DNA of 26,722 nucleotides from Gnetum montanum (GCA_015680685.1 MNCI01011772.1:7536-34257); one strand, 5' to 3'; positions 1 to 10,260 are shown, numbered from the stretch's first letter. Numbers and translations: made by a program. Notes: generated from the letters alone by a model not told the origin.

Positions 1-442
1 TTAATGATCTATACCATACTTTTGCTTGGCCAACAAGTGTAATAGGAAAGAGCTTGAGTTTTTGCCAACCGTTATCAATGTTGTTCCATGCACAGGCATC
101 GTAGAAGGCTTGTAAATGTTGTTGCGGATCTAAGTCATAGCCTCTTGAGAAATTGGAAAAGTTGTTTAAATTGAGCCTAGGTAGGTAGCTCTCTTTACGA
201 TGCCTACGGGAGATTCGAACAGCCTCTTGCATATGTGTTACGTTTGTAGTGGCTAGTAGGGGTTCATCATCATTGAGTAAGTTATGCTTTCATGCATTGG
301 GACAATGCTTCCTTCGTTTATGTTTATAAGAAGCCCCCACCTCAGATTGCATACTCCAATCTTCATTGTCATATAATTCATTGGTTCTCCAATGAATTTC
401 CTCACTAGATATGACATTATTATAGTCTTGTAGGAGAGGCAT
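1..442 (-). pseudogene. Gag N-terminal fragment of A1
   Basis: Gag packages the element's RNA into virus-like particles. The reading frame starts at the ATG at 440-442 and runs 147 codons to the window edge. An acidic N-terminal stretch and a basic HRHRK-like patch come first, followed by the start of the retrotransposon gag core: an LNNF segment, then GYDLDP, HLQAFYDAC, LKLFPITLVGQAKVWY. This is the usual plant gypsy pattern of a Leu-rich helix followed by an Ala-x-x-W-Y/L segment. The only visible break is a TGA at 290-292, about codon 51. The A2 gag at 12034-14004 is a close homologue. The rest of the protein lies beyond the window. Confidence 0.85.
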
Positions 443-564
443 GGTTGTGTAATTGTGTGTGAATATATATGTGACTTTTTGTAATTATTTCTTCCTAAAT
501 GATATATCGTTAATTTCTATACAGTGACCTTGTATGATATAACTAATCTAGATAACTAGCACCA

Positions 565-582
565 TCCCCAACAATGGCACCA
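565..582 (-). promoter_or_regulatory. Primer-binding site of A1, tRNA-Asp type
   Basis: Read on the minus strand, the 17 bases after the LTR and one spacer base are TGGTGCCATTGTTGGGG. The complement of plant tRNA-Asp 3' ends is TGGCGCCGTTGCCGGGG, used as primer site in Athila-type elements. Thirteen of 17 positions match, and all four differences are C-to-T or G-to-A transitions; three of them destroy CpG pairs. It starts minus-strand DNA synthesis in a live element. Confidence 0.85.
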
Positions 583-1330
583 ATGATGAGTGGCAAGGTA
601 CCCCTACACTCAACCATACGAATACGAGCCTTTCACGCGCGATCTGGTCGAGCTCCACAAATGGACTAGTTGTGGTATCTAGACAGTTACTCGTAGATCG
701 TAGTTCACTGTCTTCTCACTTGGACTAGTATTAGCTTTGTCACATATGGTTTAGTCTAGAGTGAGGTGTATGATGTGTTCCTACACTAATGCTACTCTTG
801 GGGATGATGGAAAATAATATCAACTAAACTAAGAGAGAGAGTATGTGAGAGAGAATCTAAACTAGCTTAAGTGTAATGAGAATTCGTTCCTTAATCATTC
901 GTACACATCTTGGACCTCATGCATGACTACCACTGGGATTACCAAGCACATGGCCTAGGAACGCTACTGGGTTACCAAGTAGTCACACTTAAATGCTGGT
1001 GATTAAGTCGTACTCATTTTGCGTTACTAGGAGATCAGGGTAGAGAGATATTAACTAAGAAAGAAATAAATAACAATAAAAATTAAATAATCAAGCTAAG
1101 TGGATGCTGCAATGATGAAGTAATCTCGATCTTTATTGCTGGTCATGTGCATGTCCAAGTACGTCACACTCGAATAAGGATGCCATACAATTATAATCAT
1201 CACACTGCGGACATGCACTGGGAGAAAAGGGTTGAGAGTAAAACTGAAAAAAGGTCTCTACAAAACTACTAAACTTAAACTTAACAACTTCTAAAAACTC
1301 CAAAACTGCCTACTAGATCTGCCTACCTCT

Positions 1331-1338
1331 TATTTATA
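1331..1338 (-). promoter_or_regulatory. LTR TATA box of A1
   Basis: The minus strand reads TATAAATA, about 20 bases downstream of the GATATC array. The same octamer lies in the same place in every LTR that extends this far (7205-7212, 14873-14880, 17297-17304, 26488-26495), which supports it as the core promoter. Confidence 0.75.
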
Positions 1339-1356
1339 GATGAGGAGATAGGCTGC

Positions 1357-1423
1357 GATATCGTGTACGCGATATCGCGTCTAGGTTGTGATATCGTGTA
1401 CACGATATCATGGACATGATATT
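1357..1423 (-). repeat. GATATC palindrome array in U3 of A1
   Basis: GATATC or a one-base variant begins at 1357, 1371, 1390, 1404 and 1418, giving spacings of 14, 19, 14 and 14. GTAC-containing linkers lie between several of them. The array sits just upstream of the TATA box in transcription direction. Function is inferred from position only. Confidence 0.8.
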
Positions 1424-1448
1424 GTAGCCGACAATTCATGACTCATCA

Positions 1449-2754
1449 AGTATCCTTATAAATATACCCTAAGATGCATAGCTAACATCATATATGTTAA
1501 GAGTATAACAAGACTATGGGCTACTATTTATGTCACCAATCACTAGTATAGCCATATGTTACTTGAGAATTTAGCCTACAACAAAAAATGCATACCAAAG
1601 CAAATAAGTAGTTAATATGCCATTTTGTATGAGTAAAACAATCTTCCACATGTCTCTATCCAAAAGCATATTTTTGAATGGAAATACTCATACCCACCAT
1701 TGCTTCATCCACCCATGGCCCTTATGTATTTTACAGCCTCATGCCATCAATGTTAAATGTCAATCTAGCCCATTGCCATGGTCCATACTTATCATGCCTA
1801 ACCATCCTGCATGCAAATTTGAAATTACTAAAGTTGGCTAGATTACTGAAATTGAAATTTTATTATATTTTTAAATCTTGTAAATCTATTAGACTTGAAA
1901 ATATAATTAAGAAATTGCCAAGTGTTTTTGGTAACATTTTGAACAAATTCATTGAATTTGCAACCATAAAATCCCATCAATGTCGAATGTGCTCTAATGT
2001 AGGACATTGCAAGAAACTATGGTATTCATCTTCAATACTATTTGTATTGCATAGTTGACATATTCATTCTTCATGAGAAAGTTTGAACCACCTACCTATT
2101 TTAACTCTCAAACGATATGATCCCATTCATGCTCTATTAATTATGGATCATAAATGGAATAACAAAAAATAAATAGTTTTACTTTAAATTAAGGCCTCCT
2201 ATAATACTAGTCAAATAAAAATATTTTCTCCTTCTACATTTTCCTAAATTTTTTTAAATACTACTTATTTTACCAATTTTTGAACTTGGTTAGGATCACA
2301 ATAAAGAATGTGTTCTTGAATATTCCATTAAGTCATAGATGCCCCTCATGAAGCCACCCTTTATCATGGGTTTTTATCCTCATTTTTAAGGAATATTTAT
2401 CCAATGAAGATGTGGAAATATTATGAATAGGCTATAAATTGAAAAATAACTTCAACCTTTGATAACATCACCTCTACTTCAACTTTACTTTAACCACTAA
2501 TGTCAAGTTTTTAACACTACACAATATTGTTGTATTATCTCTTTAATGCTCCACATGTTGACAATCAACAATTCATGAATCTCTAAGTCTTTCACAATCT
2601 TGACTCCTTCCAAATGTATTAGATACCAGATTGTCTAGAATCTCCACACATTTGCACCTTGTCACATCACATGTTGAGATGGGCTTATCTTTCTTTCATC
2701 ATGTCATAGTTTTGTAACATCCTCCTAACCAACCTAGGATAAAAAGGCATTACA
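1449..2754. other. Unrecognised AT-rich stretch
   Basis: About 1.3 kb between A1 and element C. I see no conserved domain, LTR boundary, RNA gene or homology to other parts of the window. The longest open frame (1678-2058, plus, 126 codons) has low-complexity composition, no recognisable motif and no support as a gene. It may be old repeat debris. Confidence 0.5.
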
Positions 2755-3417
2755 TAAAGACCAACACTTAAAGAAAGGTTAAACATGATGACATGAATGA
2801 GATACACAAATGATAAAGAATTGATGAACACAACAAATTCACTTGATGTAGATAATCAATAGTGCTTGTACATTGCTTTTTTGTTTTGTAAAGATTCCAC
2901 TCTATTTTATAGCCTTTTAATTTCCAAATAATCCTCAGAATTTGTTCAATAACTAAGAAATGACTAGCTGGGATGTTTCACTGAAAATAGGCTTCTTGTA
3001 GGTGGAATGTCCCATTGAGAATTGGAATGTCTCAGTTGAGACGTCTTAGTAGCAATTGGGACGTCTACAATTTTTTTGAAATGTCTAGCTTGAAACCAAG
3101 TCTTCAGCTCTAGGGCATCTACTAATCTTTTGGTACATCTAGGCAAATATCAAACCATCTTTGTTTGGCTTTGTGCATCCTTGAAATATTCCATTTAGGT
3201 TAGGACTTTTTGTCATCTCAACTTAGCTCTCATCTTGCTCTTTGTCTTGACACCATGAGTCTCTTATTTGAAACATGATTTATTCATCTAAGCTCTTATC
3301 TCATTCTCATGGAGTCCTTGTCTTTATCATAATTTTGTCTTTTCCAAGTCTTATAAGATCACAAGCACATTTTCACATTTTCCATTTTCCAAGGCTTTGA
3401 CACATCAAAGGTCAATA
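2755..3417 (-). repeat. 3' LTR of copia element C (left edge tentative)
   Basis: The segment 3206-3417 aligns with about 5905-6112 of the 5' LTR, including shared CATTTTCACATT and CCATTTTCCAAGG blocks. The minus-strand 5' end, TATTGACC at 3417, lies directly against the polypurine tract. It also contains a GACGTC-like array (3006-3085) and a TATA box (2903-2911). The left end was placed near 2755 because GACCAACACTTA...GAAAGG there weakly resembles the other LTR's end; this could be off by tens of bases. Confidence 0.6.
2903..2911 (-). promoter_or_regulatory. TATA box in 3' LTR of element C
   Basis: The minus strand reads GGCTATAAAATAGA, a strong plant TATA context, downstream of the GACGTC-like array. 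The corresponding part of the 5' LTR is missing, so the copy that should drive the element has no promoter. Confidence 0.65.
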
Positions 3418-3418
3418 A

Positions 3419-3431
3419 TCTTTCCCTTTTT
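3419..3431 (-). promoter_or_regulatory. Polypurine tract of element C
   Basis: The minus strand reads AAAAAGGGAAAGA directly before the 3' LTR. Copia relatives commonly have a G-richer AAAGGGGGAGA at this place. It primes plus-strand DNA synthesis and fixes the LTR boundary. Confidence 0.7.
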
Positions 3432-3995
3432 AGTGATGTACAAAACTTAAGAAAGTGGGTTAGTACAATCCATGATATCATATGATTAACAATTAAAGCA
3501 TAATTGTGTGTGGGTGTGTGTAGCTAAGGGTCACAAGGAGCTTTAAAAGGAGCATATGTAGAAAACCATAACATATTATAACTCAACAAGTACAAGCATA
3601 ATATCTGCACCATATGAGCTGGATCACAAGGTATATATGTTCTAACAATAGTGAGATGATCGTAATATGCCAACTTACTAGACCCTATAGTGTGAGTTAT
3701 TGTACCTTGATTCTTCCTTAAGATAAGTCAAATTAATGTTAATTAAAATTTCTATGGTCATATGCTTTTGTTTGTAGCTTAACATCTTATAAGATCAAGA
3801 GAGCTTTTCCTTTGGATATACAAAGATTTCTAATAGCATCCATTCAATTAATTTTCTAACTACTAGCATTTATAAAAATAAAGTATTCTAAACTAAGTTT
3901 AGCAAGCCAAGGAATAAGCTTGCTTTTGAGAGATGTGATGTTCACATAGATTTATGATAAGGTTCTCTCTTCAAAGTCCCTTCTTTGTAATCATT
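3432..3995. other. Noncoding 3' region of element C
   Basis: AT-rich sequence between the gag stop and the polypurine tract. No integrase, RT or RNase H motif could be found on the minus strand, so pol is deleted and not merely frameshifted. A short GTGTGTGGGTGTGTG run lies near 3504-3521. Confidence 0.6.
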
Positions 3996-5720
3996 TCAAA
4001 TCTCTTGTATCCCAGATGTCTGATCACCCCTTATGAAGTTCTTTGTAGTTTGATTTACAACATGAGTATAAACTCTTTCTTCCTCCTTCTTTTGTTTGAT
4101 CCTCCATAATTTTTCGACTTGCAAGGTATTCTTTCTAGGTAACTTTGGATAAGACCAAGGAGTCATATTGTATGACCAAGTATTCATGTGATAATGTTTC
4201 ATTTTTAAATGACAATTTGAATGTTTATGCGTATGCTTACCACAATATTTACACTTAATTTTTCTTACTTGGGCAAGATGATGAAATTTTGGAGTGTAAT
4301 CCCATTTTGATGAAGTGCTTGAAGATGCCTCATTTTGTTGATGACTTCCTAATCCACTTTTGTCATGTGGATTTCTTGCTTATTCTAAAACTATTTGTAG
4401 GGTCTCCTTTCCTTTGACAATTCTTTCATTTATAAGATTTGTATTTGCAAGCTCTTTTAGAATCTACTCACATGAGGATGTTAGTTTTTGATTCTTAGCC
4501 CTTAGGTTTGAATTTTCTTATGAGATATTCAAGTATTTTTGATTGAGTAGAGATAACTCTAAATTTTTATCATTTAAGACCTTCTTCAGTTTAATGCATA
4601 GAGTATGAAAGGAAATAATTTCATTACATAATAAGTCATACCTTTCTTCAATAGTTCTTTTGGGTTCTTTAGTTTTCATTTTTGGATCTTCATCAACAAG
4701 GACTATATAGATAAGATGTGACATTGTGGAGGTATCATCCATTTCTTCTTCACTGTATTCATCATCCTAGCTAGTGTAAAGATTTTTCTTTTTTGTATTA
4801 GCTCTGGATTAATCCTTCTTTGTAAACCTGCCAACACTTGGACATTCAGAGGCCACATGGCCTCTACCACCACAAATCCAACATTCTATAAAGGATGCAT
4901 CAAGATTTGAACTTTTAAAACTCTTACTTCTTTCCTTACCTTTGATGCCAAATTGGTTGAAGCTCTTGTGTTTTCATGCAAATAATCTTTAAACTCTTCT
5001 GTACAAGAGAGCCAATTCATCTTCACTATTTGCTTCATGTTTAGGTGGCTTCTTCTCCTTTGATGAACTTTTGAGGGCAATAGGCATTTCTTTGATAGCA
5101 CCTTCACTAATGAGATTCATCTCATAAACAATGAGTGTACTTTGAAGCTCTTCAAATTTTAGTATAGAGAAATCTCTGATATTTTCCATGGCTATAACTT
5201 TTTGTTGAAACTTAGATTGCAAAGTTCTAATCATTTTAATATTCACATCACTTTCAGGTAAATATTTTTCCATCCCTTGAATAGCTACAACTAGATCATT
5301 TGCTCTAGAAAAATAATCCTTAATTTTCTTTTTGAGTTTATCATACTAACTTTGTAACACTAGAAGCTTAGATTTTTTTACAACAGATATACCTTCATAT
5401 GTTGCTTCCAGAGTTTCCAAAATTTCTTTTGTAGTTTTGCACCCAGCTACTTTATTAAATTTAGATTTACTCAAAGAATAATAAATACAATTTTTTTCTT
5501 TTGAATCAAACATGAACTTATCTTTTTCATCTTGTGTCCATTTGCTTCTTGGCTTGGTAGTTCTTATGGTGATGTCAATGGGTGGTGTGTATCCTTCAAG
5601 AATGGACTCCTAGACTTTGAACTCCATGGATTTGAAGAATCCTTACATCCTTACCTTCTATTATGTGAAGTCTACCCCATCAAACATTGGTATCTTGATG
5701 TATGATGTTTCTTCCATCAT
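3996..5720 (-). pseudogene. Copia Gag of element C with two CCHC zinc knuckles
   Basis: A structural Gag that binds RNA and forms particles, broken by about a dozen in-frame stops. One frame is held from the ATG pair at 5715-5720 to the stop at 3996, about 575 codons. The N-terminus has the copia FDG...W-K-R-M start (Trp now a stop), then a UBN2-type core with LETLEATYEG and a KYLPESDVNIKMIRTL segment. A first zinc knuckle, C-x2-C-x4-H-x4-C, is at 4842-4883. A Lys/Glu-rich coiled section follows, then a second CCHC at 4212-4253 and a basic tail that stops where protease would normally begin. Many stops sit where relatives have Trp. Family assignment is firm; the lineage within copia is not. 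Confidence 0.85.
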
Positions 5721-5760
5721 TCACTCTTGAGATGTTAAGCTCTAAAAATGAGAGTACGAT

Positions 5761-5772
5761 GCTCCAATATCA
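5761..5772 (-). promoter_or_regulatory. Primer-binding site of element C, initiator-Met type
   Basis: The minus strand reads TGATATTGGAGC two bases inside the LTR end. The copia consensus complementary to initiator tRNA-Met is TGGTATCAGAGC. Nine of 12 positions match and all three differences are transitions. Confidence 0.7.
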
Positions 5773-5774
5773 CT

Positions 5775-6112
5775 TGAGACCAATAACTTAGAAAGGGGGT
5801 TGAATAAGTTCCTGAATTCAAATAACCAAGATGATTAAAATCTCACATAAATTTATGTGGTTCCCCAACTTGTTCTTTGTCTTGTTTCATAAATCTCACA
5901 TAAACTCAGCTATCATCTTAGTTTCATCTTGTTCTTTGTCTTGATACCATGAAGCTATTATCTCAAACATGATTTTTTCATCTAAGCTTTTGTCTCATTC
6001 TCATGGAGTCCTTGTCTTTATCATCATTTTATCTTTCCCAAGTCCTACAAGACCACAAGCACATTTTCACATTCTCCATTTTCCAAGGTTTTAACAAACC
6101 AAAAGGTCAATA
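5775..6112 (-). repeat. 5' LTR of copia element C, internally deleted
   Basis: About 338 bp, from TGAGACC at 5775 (minus-strand 3' end CTCA) to TATTGACC at 6112. Its U3 portion aligns with 3206-3417. The part of the 3' LTR carrying the GACGTC-like array and TATA box has no counterpart, so this LTR has lost its promoter by internal deletion. It contains the GGGGGTTGAATAAG stretch often seen near copia LTR ends. Confidence 0.7.
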
Positions 6113-6463
6113 GTTCTTAACCAAACAAGTTTTCATTTAATTTATCAATGGAGGGAATTCATTCATTTATATTCTTTATGTTGTCATCACCTCTTCAATG
6201 TGGGATTATGCATACATTGTTATTCATTTGTATTCTTTACTTTGTCCTCCCCTATTATTTATGTATGAAGGTTGTGTATATATAATGATTTTAAATAATT
6301 TTTTAGAGATATTCCTCATTGTTAAAGATTCATGCATTGTATATAGATATAATTTAAATGTGTGTTTCAAAATTTAAGCCTTATCTACTATTATGTATAT
6401 AAGAGTTATTTGATGAATTTAGGGTTCAATGTTGGCTATTAAACATGCGAAGAGGATACTTGG
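6113..6463. other. Flank between C and A2, ending in a piece of the tandem repeat
   Basis: No gene is visible. A loose duplication is present: ATTCATTTATATTCTTTATG near 6170 recurs as ATTCATTTGTATTCTTTACT near 6223. Bases 6400-6463 (TAAGAGTTATTT...GAGGATACTTGG) match the repeat at 15096-15163, showing that A2 landed inside that repeat. Confidence 0.65.
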
Positions 6464-7290
6464 TGATGAGTGGCAAGGTACCCCTACACTCAACCATATG
6501 AATACGAGCATCTCACACACGATCTAGTCAAACTCTGCAGACAGGCTAGTTGTGGTATCTAGATAGTTATCCTTAGGTCACAGTTCGTTATCTTCCCATC
6601 TAGACCAATGTTAACTTTGTCACGTATGGTTTAGTCTAGAATGAAGTGTATGATGTGGTTTCTATACTAATGCTACTCCTGAAGGCAAGGGAAGATAATC
6701 TTAACTAAGCTAAGAGAGAAGTGTGAGAGAGAATCTAAACTAGCCTAAGTGTGATGAGCATCCATTCCTAAATCATCTGTACACATCTTGGACTTTGTGC
6801 ATGACTACCACTGGGATTACCAAGCACAAATCCTAGGTATGCTACTAGGTTACCAAGTAGTCACACTTAAATGCTCGTAATCAAGTCGTACTCATTCCAC
6901 ATCTAACAAGAGTTTAGGGTAAGAAGGTATTAACTAGGAAAGCAGTAAGTAACAATTAAATAATTAAATAATTAATTAAGCTAAGTGGATGCTACAATGA
7001 TGAAGTAATCTCAATCTTTATTTTCGGTCATGTGCATGTCCAAGTACGTCACACTTGAATAAAGGTTCCGTACAATTACAATCACCACACTGCGGGCATG
7101 CATTGGGAGGAAAAAGGTTGAGAGAAAAAACAAGAACTAAAATCAAAACTTAACTCTAAACTGATTAACTAATGAACTAATGCTTATCGGAATTGTCTAC
7201 CTCTTATTTATAGATGAGGAGACAGGCTGCGATATCGCATATGTAATATTGCATACGCAATATCGTGGTTGACTAAATGACGATTCATCA
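6464..7290 (-). repeat. 3' LTR of A2 (family A), 827 bp
   Basis: Starts TGATGAGTGG and ends ATTCATCA on the plus strand. The polypurine tract adjoins its right end, which identifies it as the 3' LTR of an element extending right. A TATA box lies at 7205-7212, with a GATATC/AATATT/AATATC array at 7231, 7245 and 7259. The left flank is tandem-repeat DNA. Confidence 0.9.
7205..7212 (-). promoter_or_regulatory. TATA box in 3' LTR of A2
   Basis: TATAAATA on the minus strand, at the position conserved in the sister LTRs, 19 bases from the nearest palindrome of the 14-bp array (7231-7264). Confidence 0.7.
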
Positions 7291-7299
7291 TACCCCCAC
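7291..7299 (-). promoter_or_regulatory. Polypurine tract of A2
   Basis: The minus strand reads GTGGGGGTA directly before the LTR. Element B has GCGGGGGTA at the same place, and the next 30 or so bases are also nearly identical (ACTGAATGAAAACTC, TCCTCGAGT on the plus strand). Confidence 0.8.
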
Positions 7300-7453
7300 G
7301 ACTGAATGAAAACTCATCCTCGAGTTACAATGAGAACAAGCTCCATTGATTACACAGTGGATAGGTACGAGATTATTGGATGGTGAAAATGGGTTTATGC
7401 CATAGTGTGGAGTCAAAACAAAATAGAGACACAACACAAGGAATGTGCTACAA

Positions 7454-10260
7454 CTACAAAATTGGTGGAATTGATGTAGTTCCTGGTGGTAGTGGCTCCT
7501 CCATAGGTGCTTTCCCCTTATCTTGTGCTCCAGGTCTTGGGGCTTGATGACATTGAAGTATGGCCTGGAGTTTCTCCTCTTCAGTTCGGGGATCTTGTGT
7601 CGTCCATGCTAATGTTTTGATGTTTGATGGAGTCGGCACCTTCCATGGGTAGGGTAGTTGCGAAAACATTTGATTTGCCTTAACATACCAGGTCGCAAAT
7701 ACCCGTTGTTCCTCCTCATAGGCTTTGGATTTGTCTCTATAGTCTTGAAAATTTGCAAGCCGTCGAGCCAAATTTGTTGCAACACATTTTTGTCCTTGGT
7801 AGCTCGCCTTCACCACCTCAAGTTCAGAACTTACAATCTTTAGTTTTTGCAATATCTTCTTGCATTCTGCCTGTTCTATTTCATATTTGATGTAGGTGGT
7901 AGCTACCTATTGATTGAGCTTTTTTCTCGGGCATCCTGTTATTAACATGGCAAGGTTGGCATACCATAGGTTTGCCAACTTCATGTATTCTATAAGATCT
8001 TAAATCTGTAGGTCCCGGTTCTTAACTTCCACTTGGTGGGCTAAGGCATATGTGTCCAATATGGTCCGCTAGTTAGTGTGTTAACCATTGATAGCATTGA
8101 TGTGGGCCTTGGTCATATGGATCTCCTTCTCAAGGATCTTTTTGTACATCCCCACCTGGTCTCAGAAGTGCTCCTTTAGCTTTTCATGCTATTTAGCCTC
8201 ATTTTTTCATGCACTTATTTCAATAGTTGTCTTTTGGTGGATGGTGCATACCTTCTCCATTGAGAGGGTTTGATTCTCCCTGGCTAAACAACTCATGTCT
8301 TGGTTGACCCGAATGAATTAATATCGCAATTAATGAAAATGTTCTTCGAGAACATTCTTTTACTTCTCCACAGCAGTTAACCGAAGGTTGTCGATAACAA
8401 GTTGCTTGTTTTCCTCCTGTAAGGCTTTGAGTGCCTTGATATGCACATGAGTTTGCGCCTGTGCTACAGAGGCATCCCAAATAACCTTCTCTTTTTCCTT
8501 AGCCACCTTTTTATTCTCCATTAGTAGTTTGGTTAGTTGCTTAGTTTTGAAATTGTCCAGTTGGTCTGTGGGAACAAATTGCAAGGGGTCCCGCTGTGCT
8601 GCTTGTAGTGCCACGAGCTGCTCTTGCAATTTCTGCACCTCTACTTCAGCATGCTCGGGCTTCACTTCTGTTAAGACTAGCTTCCCCTTAGTGGAAATGA
8701 GGTTCGATTGAATTACTGTAACATCATGAGGGATGTCAAACAGGACATCATTACTTGTCCTGTTTGTGGCAATTGATCAAGCACATCCTCATGTTCTGTA
8801 GGAGTCATTGAGGTTCCAGCCAAAGTTTGAGCATCCTTTGCTCCTGTGATATCTGCTAGTGGTGCAATAGGTACATTGAAAGATTCTTTAATGTGGTCTA
8901 CAACCACTTTTGTAGCTCTCGTGACATCTTGGTGTTGCATGACCACCACAGTGGCCCCTTCACCAGTTTCTAATTGCACTTGGAAAGATGCTGCATTTCC
9001 TGAGATCTGTTGTGACCAAGTACTTTCCTCTCCTCCTGTATGAATAGACACTTCTCCCCTTGTACGATCCAAAGAAACTTTGGGCTATATGGCATCATCA
9101 ATGATGCAGAAGAGATTTGCATCATCACGACTTCCCCAACTGACTATCTTAGTGATGGCCCTGAGATGGTTCATCGACGATCTATAATTTTGCGGCGGCG
9201 GTGGTTGATCCTGGCCCGTGCTAGGCCCTACTTCCTATTGTTGGCTAGGTTGCGTACTTGGAGGTCAGTTGGGTCCTGCAAGTTAGGTTGCAGTTGGTCC
9301 CATCGTCTATTCTTGTTCTTATTCTAGTCCCAGCGTCTCACCAGTGATTTTCCTTGCGGCTGGTGGCTTTAACAGTTTAGCATATGAAGAATTTTTGGCT
9401 TTTTGGAGGACATCATTAGTGTATCCCCTGATACCAGCATGTTGGCACAACTTCCTAATAAGACAAGGGAAGGGTAAGGTAAGCTTCCCTGTCTTCCATT
9501 CCTCAAATCACCTTAGGCTCTCCGTAAGGTATAGATGAGGTAGGTTAGCGTTAAGCTTTCCCATCAGCACTGCACATCCTCTTGCCACATATGTTGAGAT
9601 TCTTTTTAAACCCTTCATGGGGAAGAGGTGATACATTCCAATTTTGAAATAGATTCGCTCTTTCATCGTCAACTCTCCAAATTTCTTATCCCTGCCATAT
9701 GCCCTTTCTAACCAAACTTGTCACACATCAGGGTCTAAACGGTTAGAAAACTGAGCAACCTTGGGCCCTGTATTTGGAAGGTTTAATACTTCTGAAATGG
9801 CCTGCGTGGAGAAACTGACTATCAAACCACAAATATTAATGGTGGTGCCTTGTTCTCTACTGTGCTAGAATTGGTACGTCTCCCCTAAGTACCAGACATC
9901 GCTTTCAAAGAGGGTAGGCCATAGGGGAGACCCCTTGAGGTGATCCTTAATAGCCTCAGGAGTAAACTCTGTAAAAGATTCAAAATTTAATTCCACAATC
10001 ACCGCTGTGAATGTGGACCTTTCGTGGATAGCCTGAACACAATCCTGGGGCAATGTGAGGTGTTGTCCTTGTTCAGGCGCAGAAGTAGCTCCTCCTTCTG
10101 CCTGCCCGGACTATACGATAGGAGGGTCCTCTTGATGAATGCTAAATGATTGTTCCTCATGTTTTGCAGGTTGTCTGACAGGGACTTGTTCTTCACCTCT
10201 CTTAGGTTGTTTACTTCCACCTTGAGCAGGACCTTCCTGTTGTCCGTGTTTTGGGGCCAT
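7454..10260 (-). pseudogene. Long 3' (env-position) ORF of A2, with coiled coils
   Basis: A broken protein of about 935 codons, in the place where Athila elements carry an env-like ORF. The start is the ATG at 10258-10260 (MAPKHGQQEG), followed by a Gln/Lys-rich leader. Residues about 60-300 form a globular region with INICGLIVSFS, an LNLP loop and a LTLPFPCLIRKLCQHAGI segment. This resembles the plant transposon-protein domain often found downstream of pol (Pfam PF20167, from memory). A Pro/Gln linker follows, then heptad-rich coiled coils from about residue 530 (KLQEQLVALQ, LKALQEENKQL) to near the C-terminus, which ends in a short Pro-rich tail (TTSIPPIL). About 20 in-frame stops and one frameshift near 8750-8765 break it; otherwise the frame holds. 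I see no signal peptide or membrane segment, so an envelope role is not supported. Function unknown. Confidence 0.7.

Larger units (their letters stand above)
1..1448 (-). mobile_element. Element A1: Athila-like Ty3/gypsy retrotransposon, 5' part only
   Basis: The upstream end of a minus-strand LTR retrotransposon. It contains a 5' LTR (584-1448), a degenerate tRNA-Asp primer site directly inside it, a leader of about 120 bases, and the start of gag running off the left edge. It belongs to the same family as A2 (6464-14922): gag, leader and LTR align throughout. This copy is better preserved, with one in-frame stop in the visible gag. The 3' LTR lies outside the window, so the target-site duplication cannot be tested; the right flank begins AGTAT at 1449. 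Confidence 0.9.
584..1448 (-). repeat. 5' LTR of A1 (family A), 865 bp
   Basis: The LTR starts TGATGAGT and ends ACTCATCA on the plus strand, a perfect 8-bp terminal inverted repeat holding the canonical TG...CA ends. It aligns with LTRs at 6464-7290, 14146-14922 and 26593-26722. The internal boundary is fixed by the adjacent primer site. On the minus strand the order is: short U3 start, the GATATC array (1357-1423), a TATA box (1331-1338), then R and U5. The outer boundary at 1448 rests on the inverted repeat and on the matching A2 LTR end. Confidence 0.9.
2755..6112 (-). mobile_element. Element C: copia element with gag only, no pol
   Basis: A minus-strand Ty1/copia element: 5' LTR 5775-6112, initiator-Met primer site 5761-5772, gag 3996-5720, about 560 bases of AT-rich sequence, a polypurine tract at 3419-3431, and a 3' LTR from 3417 leftwards. 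Protease, integrase, RT and RNase H are absent: gag is followed directly by the 3' noncoding part. That makes it a gag-retaining non-autonomous derivative of the kind described in plants as TR-GAG. Both LTRs begin TATTGACC where relatives have TG. The left edge is tentative. No target-site duplication is visible (TTACA against GTTCT). Confidence 0.75.

Noticed and set aside
1678-2058. Open frame of 126 codons on the plus strand
   Set aside because: No domain, no homologue in the window, AT-rich composition, no promoter or splice context I can support.
2750-6117. Target-site duplication for element C
   Set aside because: TTACA and GTTCT do not match, and the left LTR edge is uncertain.
8846-9327. 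Plus-strand open frames opposite the A2 3' ORF
   Set aside because: Mirror frames of the minus-strand coding region, without motifs.
7454-10260. True envelope gene
   Set aside because: The position fits, but no signal peptide, membrane anchor or Cys-rich ectodomain is visible.
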